From assembly GCA_000016765.1 (NCBI GenBank), contig CP000700.1, forward strand, positions 124,001-188,000: a DNA stretch of 64,000 nucleotides, written 5' to 3'. The notes under the pieces were generated by a model. The model searched no databases and was not told the origin of the DNA. It worked only from the letters and a program-made list of their open reading frames with translations. The position numbers were made by a program, and so were the translations under genes. Each line of letters opens with the position of its first letter. The first letter of the stretch is position 1. Positions 54,060 through 62,982 of this stretch are shown here, in pieces. The stretch comes from Rhizorhabdus wittichii RW1 (GTDB lineage: Bacteria; Pseudomonadota; Alphaproteobacteria; Sphingomonadales; Sphingomonadaceae).

Positions 54060-54989
54060 GTGACAGTGGCTTTGATCGGCTATGCCCGCGTATCGACCGA
54101 AGATCAGGACACGGCCAGCCAACGCCTTGCGCTGGAGCAGCAGGGTTGCGCCCTCATCTTCGAGGACAAGGCCAGCGGGGGAAGCCGGGACCGCCCGAAC
54201 CTCGCCAGGGCGTTGGCAAGGGTAGGGGAGGGCGACACCCTCATTGTCGTGCGGATCGATCGATTGGCGCGCTCGCTCGTCCATCTGCTGGAGATCGTCG
54301 AGCAGCTGCGGGCGAAGGGCGCCTACTTTCGCTCGATCAACGACCCGATCGACACCTCGAGCGCGCAAGGCATGCTGATGATCCAGATGCTGGGCGCCTT
54401 TGCCGAATTCGAACGCGCCCTTATCCGAGAACGCACGCGGGCAGGGCTTGCCGCGGCGATGGCGAAGGGCGCCAAGCCCGGCAATCCCAAGATGCGCGCG
54501 CGCGATCCGGCGGCAATCGCGGATATCGGCTACGCGCACAAAGAGCGTTATCTGCACGCCTTGATCGACGATCGCCACCGCTGGCTGCCGACCGTAGAGC
54601 GCCTGCGACCCCATCTTCCCTGGTCGATAGTCTTGCGCCAGATCCGCGCGATAAAGCCCCCCGTCCGGTCATTCAGTGAGCGCACGCTGGTGAAGGCCTG
54701 CAGGGCCCTGGTCAAAGCCGGTTATGCTGACGCCGTTATCCTTCAGGCCGCGCCGCGCCTGCCACCGGATACCCGCGTCGCGCGCCTGGTGGCGGACAGG
54801 TTGAAGACATATCCGGGAGCGTCTCTGCGCGACCTTGCGGGCTGGCTCAGCAGAGACTTGCGCGAACCTACGCCACGCGGCGGCATACACTGGTCGGCTG
54901 AGGGCGTGCGGCGTGTTCTGGAACGGGCGAGGGAGCTCGGGCTTCTCCTAGATCGCGAGGCGTCTTCGGACCTCTGTCTGATCGCCTAA
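54060..54989 (+). CDS. Serine recombinase (resolvase/invertase family)
   Basis: 309 residues. The catalytic domain opens IGYARVSTEDQDTASQRLAL with the nucleophile Ser in RVSTED, followed by FEDKASGGSRDRPNLARAL, VRIDRLARSLVHL and AFAEFERALIRERTRAGLAA (the E helix). All resolvase motifs are present over about residues 4-140. The C-terminus is longer than that of classical resolvases (about 185 residues) and carries extra helical domains that may form a winged helix. GTG 54060 is used; GTG 54066 is an alternative. It probably resolves plasmid multimers or catalyses a transposition or inversion event. Confidence 0.88.
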   Translation: MTVALIGYARVSTEDQDTASQRLALEQQGCALIFEDKASGGSRDRPNLARALARVGEGDTLIVVRIDRLARSLVHLLEIVEQLRAKGAYFRSINDPIDTSSAQGMLMIQMLGAFAEFERALIRERTRAGLAAAMAKGAKPGNPKMRARDPAAIADIGYAHKERYLHALIDDRHRWLPTVERLRPHLPWSIVLRQIRAIKPPVRSFSERTLVKACRALVKAGYADAVILQAAPRLPPDTRVARLVADRLKTYPGASLRDLAGWLSRDLREPTPRGGIHWSAEGVRRVLERARELGLLLDREASSDLCLIA

Positions 54990-55003
54990 CCAGAGCTCGA
55001 TAA

Positions 55004-55043
55004 TGTGCCGCGTCTTGTGGGGCGCGGCACATGGCGCGGCACC
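55004..55043. repeat. Second cluster of GCGCGGCACA motifs
   Basis: TGTGCCGCGT (55004-55013), GCGCGGCACA (55022-55031) and GCGCGGCACC (55034-55043) follow the recombinase gene within 55 bases of its stop. They match the motif cluster upstream of parA at 52343-52663. Together the clusters bracket the winged-helix gene and the recombinase gene. Confidence 0.65.
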
Positions 55044-55191
55044 TGAAGTTGAAGGGGCGCGCCGCGAGTTGGCCGGCGACCGGATTGTTCAGTCACCAGT
55101 AGAGTTCACGCCTTTTAGGCCGAAAGGAAGCTAGGGCCGGGCTCGTCGCCCGACAGCTTTTGGCGGACCTTATCAAGCGGCCGAGCGGCCT

Positions 55192-55995
55192 TCAGGCCGC
55201 TGCAGGCTTGTGCCGACGAGCAGCTAGGCCAGCAGTCCAACCCGCCCACACTGTGAGCCCACCGACAATCGTCGCGACAGCCAGCACCGGCAGCGAAGGC
55301 AGTTTTCCAAGCCCGGCAAATACCGTCTGCCAAACGCTGCTCTCCCCCAGCGTCTCGACCAGGACGGCTTGGGCGACCATCGCCATGCCCACGATGAAGA
55401 AGGGCCGCCCTTAACGTGGCGCCGTCGCGTAGAGGCACGCCGCGGCAACAAGCCCCCCAAGCTCTGCAGCACGCATAGTCCACGCAAATTGAGCGGGGTC
55501 GGACGCCGTGAAAGGCGGGACCAGATGCCCGAGCAATCGTTCAATGATGGGCTCAACGAGGGGCAGGGCTGTCGCGAGCATATAGCGGGCGTGCAGTTGC
55601 ACTTTGCGTCTTTCTTTCAGCGCGAAATAGAAGAGGACAATCAGAAGGATGGGCGTCGCGGCGTCCAATATGCCCAGGCGTCCGCCGTTGATCTGGTAGA
55701 AAGGGTCTGACGGCGTGCTTCGCGCCATGCTCAGAAGGACAGCAACGCTTCCCGCGAGAAAAAGCGGAAACAGAAACAAACTCACGATCCCGAAAATCCG
55801 GTGCGCGCCGCGTCGCTGATGATGAATGGTCCAGCTCTGGAGCGCGAGCAACAACATCCAGGCGGTGGCCGTCACTCCATGAAAATGAAGTTCTGTCCGC
55901 GCGGTCCGCAAAACAGAAAAGTAGGTCGGCCAGAATGCCACGACTGTAGCGAGCACCATTGCCAGGACGAGATAATGGGCGCGGCGAAGCGGCAT
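55192..55995 (-). pseudogene. Multi-spanning membrane protein interrupted by an in-frame TAA
   Basis: From ATG 55993-55995 a protein with several membrane segments is read (HYLVLAMVLATVVAFWPTYF, then GVTATAWMLLLALQSWTIHH and IFGIVSLFLFPLFLAGSVAV), up to ACLYATAPR. There a TAA (55411-55413) stops it. The same frame then continues GRPFFIVGMAMVAQAVLVET and VLAVATIVGGLTVWAGWTAG to 55192. Without the stop it is a 267-residue protein with about seven spans. I recall intact sphingomonad homologues that keep this second part. The stop therefore truncates the protein by 73 residues. A single base change (for example CAA to TAA) would do this. Confidence 0.75.
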
Positions 55996-56379
55996 CCGAT
56001 GATCTTGACAGACAGTAATTTCGCGGCGCCCCTTCCGTAGGGACCGCGTGGGTCCTTAGCAATTGCGCAATTCGTCGAGCAGCTTTTCGTTGGCTGGAGC
56101 CGGCAACGATCCCCTCGACGACCGAATGCCCCGATCGACTGAGAACCCTGACATTCGATGTATAGGGCAGGCCTTCATGACGAAGTTCTGTAAGAAAGTG
56201 TGTCCTCGTAATCGAAACCGTGACGGGCCCATTGATAAACTCGATCCGTGGCTTAGCTTTGCGGTGCGTACCGGGCCCCTCTGGCGAGAATGTCTCGTGA
56301 TGTCGGACGTATCGAACTCAGGGGCCGTCTCAATCATACTCCCTGCGCTCGATCCATTGTTTGGAAAGAGGAGTATGTT
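55996..56379. other. Intergenic region without a supported gene
   Basis: Two long antiparallel frames (56056-56463 minus, 56063-56383 plus) cover this stretch, but neither has a ribosome binding site or protein-like composition. The composition is less GC-rich than average. It must contain the promoters of the divergent membrane-protein pseudogene and exported-protein gene. Confidence 0.5.
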
Positions 56380-56814
56380 GTGATCTTGTCTTTGCTTGCC
56401 TTGGCAACCGCTTCCGCTGCGCCCTTCGTTGATCCTGTTCATCGGACCAGCGTGGATCATCAAGGGAGATCCCTGGATGTGACCTATCGGGCCGATACCA
56501 AGGTATCTACCCGCCAGATCGGCATGTCAGCGGGAACACGACCCACCACGGAACGCTGCCTCTGGACCGCCCGGGTGGCCGTCGTTCGCGATGTGGCAGG
56601 TACCAGGGGCGCATCTTTGAGCCATCGCCTGGATGCCGATCAAATAATCCGGGGCAGCCATTTTGGCAAATGCTCGGAGAATAGGGCGCAGGTTGCGTCA
56701 TCAATAGTACGTCGCAGTAATGAGGTGAAAGCTCATCTTGCGGAAGTTGCGCGAGGAGATGGCGTTCGGCTGGCGAACGACATCAGCTCAGCCAAGCATT
56801 TCGCAGCCAATTAG
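56380..56814 (+). CDS. Exported hypothetical protein
   Basis: 144 residues from GTG 56380, with GAGGAG upstream at good spacing. A short signal peptide (VILSLLALATASAAPFVDP) precedes a domain with DVTYRADTKVSTRQIGMSAG, then RCLWTARVAVVRDVAGTRGA and SHFGKCSENRAQVASSIVRR; the two cysteines probably pair. I recall similar small secreted proteins in sphingomonads, function unknown. The gene is isolated. The GTG choice rests on the signal peptide and ribosome binding site; longer upstream frames lack both. Confidence 0.68.
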   Translation: MILSLLALATASAAPFVDPVHRTSVDHQGRSLDVTYRADTKVSTRQIGMSAGTRPTTERCLWTARVAVVRDVAGTRGASLSHRLDADQIIRGSHFGKCSENRAQVASSIVRRSNEVKAHLAEVARGDGVRLANDISSAKHFAAN

Positions 56815-56960
56815 ACGCGGACTATAATCGGTAGCAGGGGGCCCGGCGCGTGGGTCGCGTCGGGCCCATCTGATGAATATACGAGCTGCACGTCGATCGC
56901 TGAGCAGCGCGACAGCAAAGGCGACATCCCAGTTTGCATTGCGAAGCGAGCGGGTCGGCC

Positions 56961-57137
56961 TCAGCCCTTCAGATGCTGCTCGACAGCGTCCGCGCTGTTT
57001 CCGACAGCCTTTACCGCCGCTTCCAGCCGCTCCCTGCTGACACCGAACTTGCCAGTCCAGTAATCGACCTCATAATCCTCTCCGAGCGCGATACGCGCGC
57101 GGTCCTGGGGCCCGCGAGCGGTCTTGTCGTCTGCCAT
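56961..57137 (-). CDS. DUF3606 family protein
   Basis: A 58-residue gene with an excellent AAGGAG before ATG 57135-57137. It encodes MADDKTARGPQDRARIALGE, DYEVDYWTGKFGVSRERLEA and AVKAVGNSADAVEQHLKG, the complete DUF3606 pattern (EVxYWTxxFGVSxxxLxxAVxxVGxxAxxVxxxL). DUF3606 proteins are tiny helical proteins, often near stress or DNA-repair genes, of unknown role. It is divergent from ligD with only 48 bases between the starts, so the two share a control region. Confidence 0.9.
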   Translation of the reverse strand: MADDKTARGPQDRARIALGEDYEVDYWTGKFGVSRERLEAAVKAVGNSADAVEQHLKG

Positions 57138-57185
57138 TGCTCATCTCCTTCGTCGGTGGCCTAGATCCGCAACGCCGGGGGGACG

Positions 57186-59162
57186 ATGCGGTTGCCGCGA
57201 TCGGCGACACGTGGGGCGTCGGTCGGCGAGCCGAGTCCGGGACGCGCTGGAACGAGTCCGGCGCTCGCGCACTTTGGACTCCATGAAGAACAACGGCCAT
57301 CCATCATGGCGCGCATGACCGCAGCGCCAAGGAAAGCGGCTTCCACCAGCCGCGCGCCGCCCTTCCGCGCAGTGCAACTCGCAACGCTGGTCGACACGGT
57401 TCCTACCGGCAACCGCTGGCTGCACGAGATGAAGTATGACGGTTACCGCGTGCTGCTGAGCGTCGGCGGGGGCGAGGCCGTTGCCTATACCCGCTCGGGT
57501 CTCGACTGGTCGGAGAAGTTTAGCGGACTGGTTGCCGACGCCCTGAAGCTGAAGGTTTCCTCCGCGCTCATCGACGGCGAGGCGGTCGTGCTCGATGCCG
57601 ACGGCCGCTCGAGTTTCCAGGCCCTGCAAAACGCGCTCAAAGGGGCGCCGGCTTCGATCGATTATTTCGCGTTCGACCTGCTGGAGCTCGACGGCGAGGA
57701 TCTAACCCAGTTGCCACTCACGGAGCGCAAGGCGAAGCTCGCGAAGATCCTGCCCAAGGGCAAGTCGCGGTTGCGCTATTCGGATCACATTGCCGGCAAT
57801 GGCGAGAAGTTGCTCGACCAGTTCTGCGCGGCGGGCCTCGAAGGGGTGATCTCGAAGCGGGCCGACGGCCGCTATGTCGGCTCGCGATCGGGCGGCTGGC
57901 TGAAGACCAAATGCATCAAGCGGCAGGAGTTCGTCGTGGTCGGCTGGACCCCTTCGGACAAGTCGCGGTTATTCCGATCGCTGATCCTGGGTGTCCATGA
58001 GGACGGCGTCCTGCGCTATGCCGGCAAGGTCGGCACCGGCTTCGATACCCAGGAGATCATCGACCTGATGGCGGTGATGGCGCCGCTCGAGCAGGAGGCG
58101 CCGACCGTCAAGGCGCCGCGCGCAGAGGTGCGCGGGGCGCACTGGCTGCGGCCAACGCTGGTCGCAGAAATTGCATTTACCGAAATGACAAACGAAGGGA
58201 CCCTCCGGCATCCGTCCTTTCTGGGCCTGCGAGAAGACAAGAAGCCCGAGGCTGTGGTCGTCGAGACCGAGGCGCCGGTTGAGGCGGTGACGGCCGAGAC
58301 CTCGTCGATCAAGATCACCAACCGCGACCGTGTCATTTTTCCCGAAGGGAAGCTTACCAAGGGTCAGCTGGCCGATTATTATACGCAGGTCGCTCCGATC
58401 ATGCTGCCCTGGATCGGTTCGCGGCCGATCAGCCTCGTTCGCTGCCCGCAAGGCCGAGCCAAGAAATGCTTCTTCCAGAAGCATGACGCGGGCAGTTTTG
58501 GCGACGCTGTACGGCATGTCGCCATTCGCGAGAAGGACGGGCACGACGAGCCCTATCTCTATGTCGATACCGCGGACGGCCTGCTCACATGCGTACAGAT
58601 GGGCACGATCGAGTTCCATGGTTGGGGCGCCAGGATCGAGGATGTCGAGAGGGCCGACCGGCTGGTCTTCGATCTTGATCCCGACGAGGGCCTGGATTTC
58701 GAGAATGTGCGCAGCGCCGCCTTCCACTTTCGCGAGATCCTGCAGTCGATCGGGCTCGAGACCTTCCCGATGGTGACCGGCGGCAAGGGCGTCCATGTGA
58801 TCGCGCCGCTTGTTCCGCAAGCGGAGTGGCCGGAGGTGAAAGACTTTGCGCATCGGCTGGCCCAAGCGGTTGCCCAGAGTGACCCTGAGCATTTCACGGC
58901 CGCCCTGCCGAAAGCGCAGCGCAAGGGCCGCATCTTTGTCGACTATCTTCGCAACCAGCGCGGTGCGACGGCGGTCATGCCCTATGGGGTCCGCGCGCGC
59001 GAAGGCGCGCCGGTCGCCGTACCCATCACATGGAAGGAAATGGAGACGATCGACAAGCCCTCGCACTGGACCATTCGCGATGGCGCCGAACTGGTGAAGC
59101 GGGCCGGCTCCAAGGCGCTCAGCGGTTGGGGCCGCGCCGACCAGACCCTGCCTGACCTGTGA
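57186..59162 (+). CDS. ligD: ATP-dependent DNA ligase/polymerase LigD without the phosphoesterase domain
   Basis: 658 residues as drawn; an ATG at 57306 (618 residues) is an alternative. The ligase domain holds the adenylation lysine Lys83 (LHEMKYDGYR), DGEAVVLD, GLEGVISKR and WLKTKC. An OB fold follows, then the primase-polymerase domain with FHGWGARIEDVERADRLVFD and the metal-binding Asp496/Asp498 (FDLDPDEGL). The 3'-phosphoesterase domain that normally precedes the ligase in three-domain LigD is missing; the first 50 residues are not like it. LigD joins double-strand breaks with Ku; no ku gene lies in this window. xthA begins inside its stop codon. Confidence 0.9.
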   Translation: MRLPRSATRGASVGEPSPGRAGTSPALAHFGLHEEQRPSIMARMTAAPRKAASTSRAPPFRAVQLATLVDTVPTGNRWLHEMKYDGYRVLLSVGGGEAVAYTRSGLDWSEKFSGLVADALKLKVSSALIDGEAVVLDADGRSSFQALQNALKGAPASIDYFAFDLLELDGEDLTQLPLTERKAKLAKILPKGKSRLRYSDHIAGNGEKLLDQFCAAGLEGVISKRADGRYVGSRSGGWLKTKCIKRQEFVVVGWTPSDKSRLFRSLILGVHEDGVLRYAGKVGTGFDTQEIIDLMAVMAPLEQEAPTVKAPRAEVRGAHWLRPTLVAEIAFTEMTNEGTLRHPSFLGLREDKKPEAVVVETEAPVEAVTAETSSIKITNRDRVIFPEGKLTKGQLADYYTQVAPIMLPWIGSRPISLVRCPQGRAKKCFFQKHDAGSFGDAVRHVAIREKDGHDEPYLYVDTADGLLTCVQMGTIEFHGWGARIEDVERADRLVFDLDPDEGLDFENVRSAAFHFREILQSIGLETFPMVTGGKGVHVIAPLVPQAEWPEVKDFAHRLAQAVAQSDPEHFTAALPKAQRKGRIFVDYLRNQRGATAVMPYGVRAREGAPVAVPITWKEMETIDKPSHWTIRDGAELVKRAGSKALSGWGRADQTLPDL

Positions 59163-59968
59163 AGATCGCCACCTATAATGTGAACGGCGTCAATGGCCGG
59201 CTGCCGGTGCTGCTGCGCTGGCTTGAGGAAGCGCAGCCTGATGTGGTTGTGCTCCAGGAATTGAAGGCGCCGCAGGAGAAGTTTCCGGAAAGTGCGATCC
59301 GCGATCTTGGCTATGATGTCATCTGGCACGGACAGAAGTCGTGGAACGGCGTTGCGCTGCTCAGCCGCGTCGGCGAAATCCACGAGACGCGGCGGGGGCT
59401 TCCGGGCGATCCCGACCCGGGCCAGAGCCGCTATATCGAGGCGGCGGTCAACGGCATCCTGATCGGCGGGCTTTACCTGCCAAACGGTAATCCGCGGCCT
59501 GGCCCCAAGTTCGACTACAAGCTGCGCTGGTTCGACCGGCTGATCGAGCATGCGGCGGGGTTACTGGAGAGCGGACTGCCGGTGATGCTGGCGGGCGACT
59601 TCAATGTCATGCCGACCGATCTCGACGTCTACAAGCCGGAGCGCTGGCTCGACGACGCGCTATTCGCACCCGAAGTAAGGGCGGCCTATTTCCGGCTGCT
59701 GGATCAGGGCTGGACCGACGCGCTGCGCACGTTGCACCCGGGCGAGGTCATCTACACCTTCTGGGACTATTTCCGGAACGCCTATGGCCGCAATGCCGGC
59801 CTGCGCATCGATCACCTGCTGCTCAGCCCCGCGCTTGCCGACCGGCTGCTCGATGCCCAGGTCGACCGCCATGTCCGGGGCTGGGAAAAGACCAGCGACC
59901 ATGCCCCGGTCTGGATCGAACTGGCCGACAAGCCAAAGCGCAAGCGAGCCCCCAAGGCGAAAATATGA
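59159..59968 (+). CDS. xthA: Exodeoxyribonuclease III
   Basis: 269 residues from GTG 59159, overlapping the LigD stop by four bases. The endonuclease/exonuclease/phosphatase fold is complete: KIATYNVNGVNGRLPVLLRW, VVLQELKAPQEKFP (metal Glu), SWNGVALLSRVG, GLYLPNGN, VMLAGDFNVMPTD (catalytic Asp, Asn) and IDHLLLSPAL...TSDHAPVWIEL (final Asp-His). The enzyme cuts DNA at abasic sites and removes 3' blocking groups. Since LigD here lacks its 3'-phosphoesterase domain, the coupled ExoIII could supply 3'-end cleaning (inference). Confidence 0.93.
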   Translation: MKIATYNVNGVNGRLPVLLRWLEEAQPDVVVLQELKAPQEKFPESAIRDLGYDVIWHGQKSWNGVALLSRVGEIHETRRGLPGDPDPGQSRYIEAAVNGILIGGLYLPNGNPRPGPKFDYKLRWFDRLIEHAAGLLESGLPVMLAGDFNVMPTDLDVYKPERWLDDALFAPEVRAAYFRLLDQGWTDALRTLHPGEVIYTFWDYFRNAYGRNAGLRIDHLLLSPALADRLLDAQVDRHVRGWEKTSDHAPVWIELADKPKRKRAPKAKI

Positions 59969-60459
59969 TGGAGATCGAAAGCTTCCTGCTCGGCGAGAAT
60001 GACTGGGTGCCGAACAATGCGCGGTTGCCGGTCGTCATCTATCGCAGCGCGCTGGACGGCGAGGGCGAAGACCTGGCCGGCCGGTTCGAGGCCTTGTTCG
60101 AGGATCATGGTTGGCCGCCGGATTGGCGCGACGGCGTATTCGATTATCACCATTATCATTCGACCGCACACGAGGTTTTGGGCGTGTTCGCGGGCGAAGC
60201 GACGCTCGAGCTTGGCGGGCCAGACGGGCGCAAGGTGTCCGTCGCAGGCGGCGATGCGCTCATGCTGCCGACCGGCACCGGCCACCGCGCCATCGATGCG
60301 AGCGAGAATTTCCAGGTTGTCGGTGCCTATCCGCGGGGACAGGGCTGGGACATCTGCCGCGAAGCGCCCGACGATGCGGCGCGCGCGCGGATGGAGGCGC
60401 TTCCCGATCCGAAGCATGACCCCGTTACCGGCGAAATGGGGGCAAGGACTGGCGCCTGA
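59965..60459 (+). CDS. Cupin-domain protein
   Basis: 164 residues whose ATG overlaps the xthA stop by four bases. The double-stranded beta-helix shows as FDYHHYHSTAHEVLGVFAGE (first cupin motif with His residues) and LGGPDGRKVSVAGGDALMLP TGTGHRAI (second motif, His; key residues GDALMLP). Metal-binding His residues are present, so an enzymatic or binding role is possible; the substrate is unknown. The tight coupling with xthA and ligD suggests a repair context, though cupins of this kind are also general small-molecule proteins. Confidence 0.85.
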   Translation: MMEIESFLLGENDWVPNNARLPVVIYRSALDGEGEDLAGRFEALFEDHGWPPDWRDGVFDYHHYHSTAHEVLGVFAGEATLELGGPDGRKVSVAGGDALMLPTGTGHRAIDASENFQVVGAYPRGQGWDICREAPDDAARARMEALPDPKHDPVTGEMGARTGA

Positions 60460-60562
60460 TCATGACAGGCGCATAGGAGGATCGAGCCTTGCTCTTGGAC
60501 AGTGCGAACCAGAGTCCGGCTTGGGTGGGGAACGCGAACCCGTGCTGGACGCTTCAGCGGTT

Positions 60563-61678
60563 ATGAAAACACAAGAGGACGCGCCGGCCGACACCGGCGA
60601 GGCAGGAACGATCGTCGATGCGCAGGAAGCCGCGGAAAATGCGGGTCTCGTCTACGTAACCGACGACAGCCCGGGAATCGTCCGCCAGCCCTACCGTGGC
60701 AAGTTTCGCTATCGCGATGCCCGGGGCAACGTCGTGACGGACGAAAAAACCCTGAAGCGGATCGCTTCGCTCGCCATCCCCCCGGCCTATACCGATGTCT
60801 GGATCTGCCCCAAAGCAAACGGGCACATCCAGGCGACCGGCCGTGACGCAAAGGGCCGCAAGCAGTATCGTTACCATCCGCGTTTCCGCGAGGTGCGCGA
60901 CAGCACCAAGTACGAGCACATGCTGGACTTCGCAAAGGCCCTTCCTGGCGTGCGCGAACGCATCGATGCCGATCTCAAGAAGCGCGGGCTACCGCGCGAG
61001 AAGGTCCTGGCCGCCGTCGTGCATCTTCTCGAGACAACGATGATCCGCATCGGCAACGCGGATTATGCCAAGCAAAACAAGAGTTATGGGCTCACGACCC
61101 TCCAGGACCGCCATGTCGCGATTGACGGCGCTGAGCTCCGATTCAATTTCAAGGGCAAGAGCGGAAAGCAGTGGCGGCTGAAGCTGAAGGATCGGCGCAT
61201 CGCGAAGATCGTCAAGGCCAGCCAGGATCTGCCCGGACAGCATCTGTTCCAATATGTGGGCGAAGACGGCGCGCAGTACGAAGTCACCTCGAACGATATC
61301 AACGCTTATCTTCGGGAGATTTCCGGGACGGACATCACCGCCAAGGATTTCCGCACCTGGAATGGCACGGTGCTCGCCGCTCTGGCGCTGTCCGAATATG
61401 AAAAGGTCGACAGCCAGGCTGCGGCGAAACGAAATGTCCGGACCGCAATCGAAGCCGTCGCTTCGCGGCTTGGCAACACGCCCACTGTGTGCCGCAAGTG
61501 CTACATTCATCCCGAAGTTTTCGAGAGCTACCTGAGCGACGAATTGGTCCTGGAAGCGCGGGACGCCGTCGAGAAGGAGCTTCGGGAAGACTTGTCCCGC
61601 CTCCGTCCGGAAGAAGCGGTCGTGCTGGCCTTCCTACAGCGCCGGCTCGCCGAAAAGGCAAAGATCCCGGCGTTGTAG
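60563..61678 (+). CDS. Type IB DNA topoisomerase (poxvirus-like)
   Basis: 371 residues from ATG 60563; GTG 60541 is an alternative start. The N-terminal domain has GKFRYRDARGNVVTDEKTLK and DVWICPKANGHIQATGRDAKG RKQYRYHPRFRE (key residues GRDAKGRKQYRYH, the bacterial topoisomerase IB mark). The catalytic part has MIRIGNADYAKQNKSYGLTT, LKLKDRRIAKIV and Tyr314 in VCRKCYIHPEVFES. It relaxes supercoils by a 3'-phosphotyrosyl step. It lies 103 bases after the cupin gene on the same strand, in line with ligD and xthA. Confidence 0.93.
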   Translation: MKTQEDAPADTGEAGTIVDAQEAAENAGLVYVTDDSPGIVRQPYRGKFRYRDARGNVVTDEKTLKRIASLAIPPAYTDVWICPKANGHIQATGRDAKGRKQYRYHPRFREVRDSTKYEHMLDFAKALPGVRERIDADLKKRGLPREKVLAAVVHLLETTMIRIGNADYAKQNKSYGLTTLQDRHVAIDGAELRFNFKGKSGKQWRLKLKDRRIAKIVKASQDLPGQHLFQYVGEDGAQYEVTSNDINAYLREISGTDITAKDFRTWNGTVLAALALSEYEKVDSQAAAKRNVRTAIEAVASRLGNTPTVCRKCYIHPEVFESYLSDELVLEARDAVEKELREDLSRLRPEEAVVLAFLQRRLAEKAKIPAL

Positions 61679-61865
61679 CGATGCAATGAATGGCGGGACG
61701 CTGGCCCGTCTCTCCTGTTACTCGCGCCAATTCTCGGCAGCCCCGCTAGCTCATGGTGTTGAAGGCCCGCGCCTATGCAAGGGGACACAAGGCGATCTGT
61801 CCGCGCCAATATTAGCTGCGGCCGACGACCGAGGCGCGCGCCGTAGCGCTGGGGGGTGTCAGGTG

Positions 61866-61889
61866 GGGCCGCCCGGCTGCGGGCGGCCC
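61866..61889 (-). terminator. GC-rich hairpin after the esterase gene
   Basis: GGGCCGCCCG / CGGGCGGCCC is a perfect ten-base stem with a four-base loop, five bases past the esterase stop on the minus strand. It lies between two convergent genes (topoisomerase and esterase). No T-run. Confidence 0.55.
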
Positions 61890-61893
61890 GCCT

Positions 61894-62982
61894 TCAACGA
61901 AAGCTCGCCTTCAGCCGTGTGCCGGCGAAGCGCTGGGCTTCTCCAGCTTTACGGATCACCGCATCGGCGCCGAAGAACTCATGCGTAACGCCAGGATAGA
62001 GCTGCGTTGCAACCGGCACACCCGCGGCGCGCAGCCGGCCTGCAAGCGTCTGGCCCTCGGACGTCAACGGATCGATCTGGGCCTGGATGAGGGTCACGGG
62101 CGGGAGACCGCGCAGGTTTGCCGCGACGAGATTGATGCGCGGATCGGTTGCGTCAGCCGGGCCGCGCGTCGTGTGATGGAGGAACCAGGCCATGGCCGCC
62201 CGATTGAGCGGCATGGCATTCGCGTTTTCCTGATAGGAGGGGGTGTTGAGGTCGGAACCGGCGATCGGATAGATGGTCAATACATGCGCGGGCTTTTGCA
62301 ACTTGGCATCGCGCGCGGCGATCGCGGTCGCGAGGGCGAGGTTGCCGCCGGCGCTTTCGCCCGCGAGCGCGATCTTGCGCGGGTCACCACCGATCTCGCC
62401 GGCATGGCCGAGCGCCCAGCGGTATGCCGCGAGGGCGTCGTCGTGCTGAGCCGGGAATTTCGCCTCGGGCGCCTTGCGATATTCGACCGAGATCACGATC
62501 GCGCGCGCTTCTCGGGCGAGGGCACGGGCCGAGGCATCATAGGTGTCGATGGTCGCGAGCACCCATCCGCCGCCATGGTAGTAGACGATGACGGGAAGGG
62601 GACCTTGTGCGTCGGCCGGTCGATAGACCCGTGCTGGGATCGGACCCGCCCCGCCGGCTACCTGGATATCCTGCGTCGCGACGCCGGGTGGAGGCGCAAC
62701 CGGGCGACCCTGCTTCTGGAGCACGGCCTTTACCCCGTCGGCGAAGCTCGGTTGCAGGCGCGCTTCGGCCGGACTGAGCGTGTGGTAGGGCCGCAGGCCA
62801 AGCCCTTTCAAGGCATCGAGAACGGCCTGGTTGTCGGCGTCGACCTTGGCGCCGCTCGCCGGGATGCCCGGCTGGCCCTGCGCCGCCGCCGCCAAAACCG
62901 GCGCCGCTACGGGCCCGAGCGCGGCGAAGGCAAGAGCCGCGGAGACAAGCGTGCCGGCGGCGAGCAAAGGCGCTTTACGCAT
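61894..62982 (-). CDS. Exported alpha/beta hydrolase, hormone-sensitive lipase family
   Basis: 362 residues. A signal peptide (AGTLVSAALAFAALGPVAAP) and about 80 polar residues precede the hydrolase. The oxyanion motif VIVYYHGGGWVLATIDTYDA (HGGG), the nucleophile GESAGGNLALATAIAARD (Ser in GESAGG) and the late VTHEFFGADAV (catalytic His) are all present. The Asp is likely in QIDPLTSEG. These are esterases acting on short-chain esters. AGGGAAA precedes ATG 62980-62982. The gene is alone between convergent genes. The substrate cannot be guessed. Confidence 0.9.
   Translation of the reverse strand: MRKAPLLAAGTLVSAALAFAALGPVAAPVLAAAAQGQPGIPASGAKVDADNQAVLDALKGLGLRPYHTLSPAEARLQPSFADGVKAVLQKQGRPVAPPPGVATQDIQVAGGAGPIPARVYRPADAQGPLPVIVYYHGGGWVLATIDTYDASARALAREARAIVISVEYRKAPEAKFPAQHDDALAAYRWALGHAGEIGGDPRKIALAGESAGGNLALATAIAARDAKLQKPAHVLTIYPIAGSDLNTPSYQENANAMPLNRAAMAWFLHHTTRGPADATDPRINLVAANLRGLPPVTLIQAQIDPLTSEGQTLAGRLRAAGVPVATQLYPGVTHEFFGADAVIRKAGEAQRFAGTRLKASFR

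Noticed and set aside
56056-56463. A 135-codon minus-strand frame
   Set aside because: It overlaps the start and signal peptide of the better supported exported protein at 56380-56814 and has no ribosome binding site.
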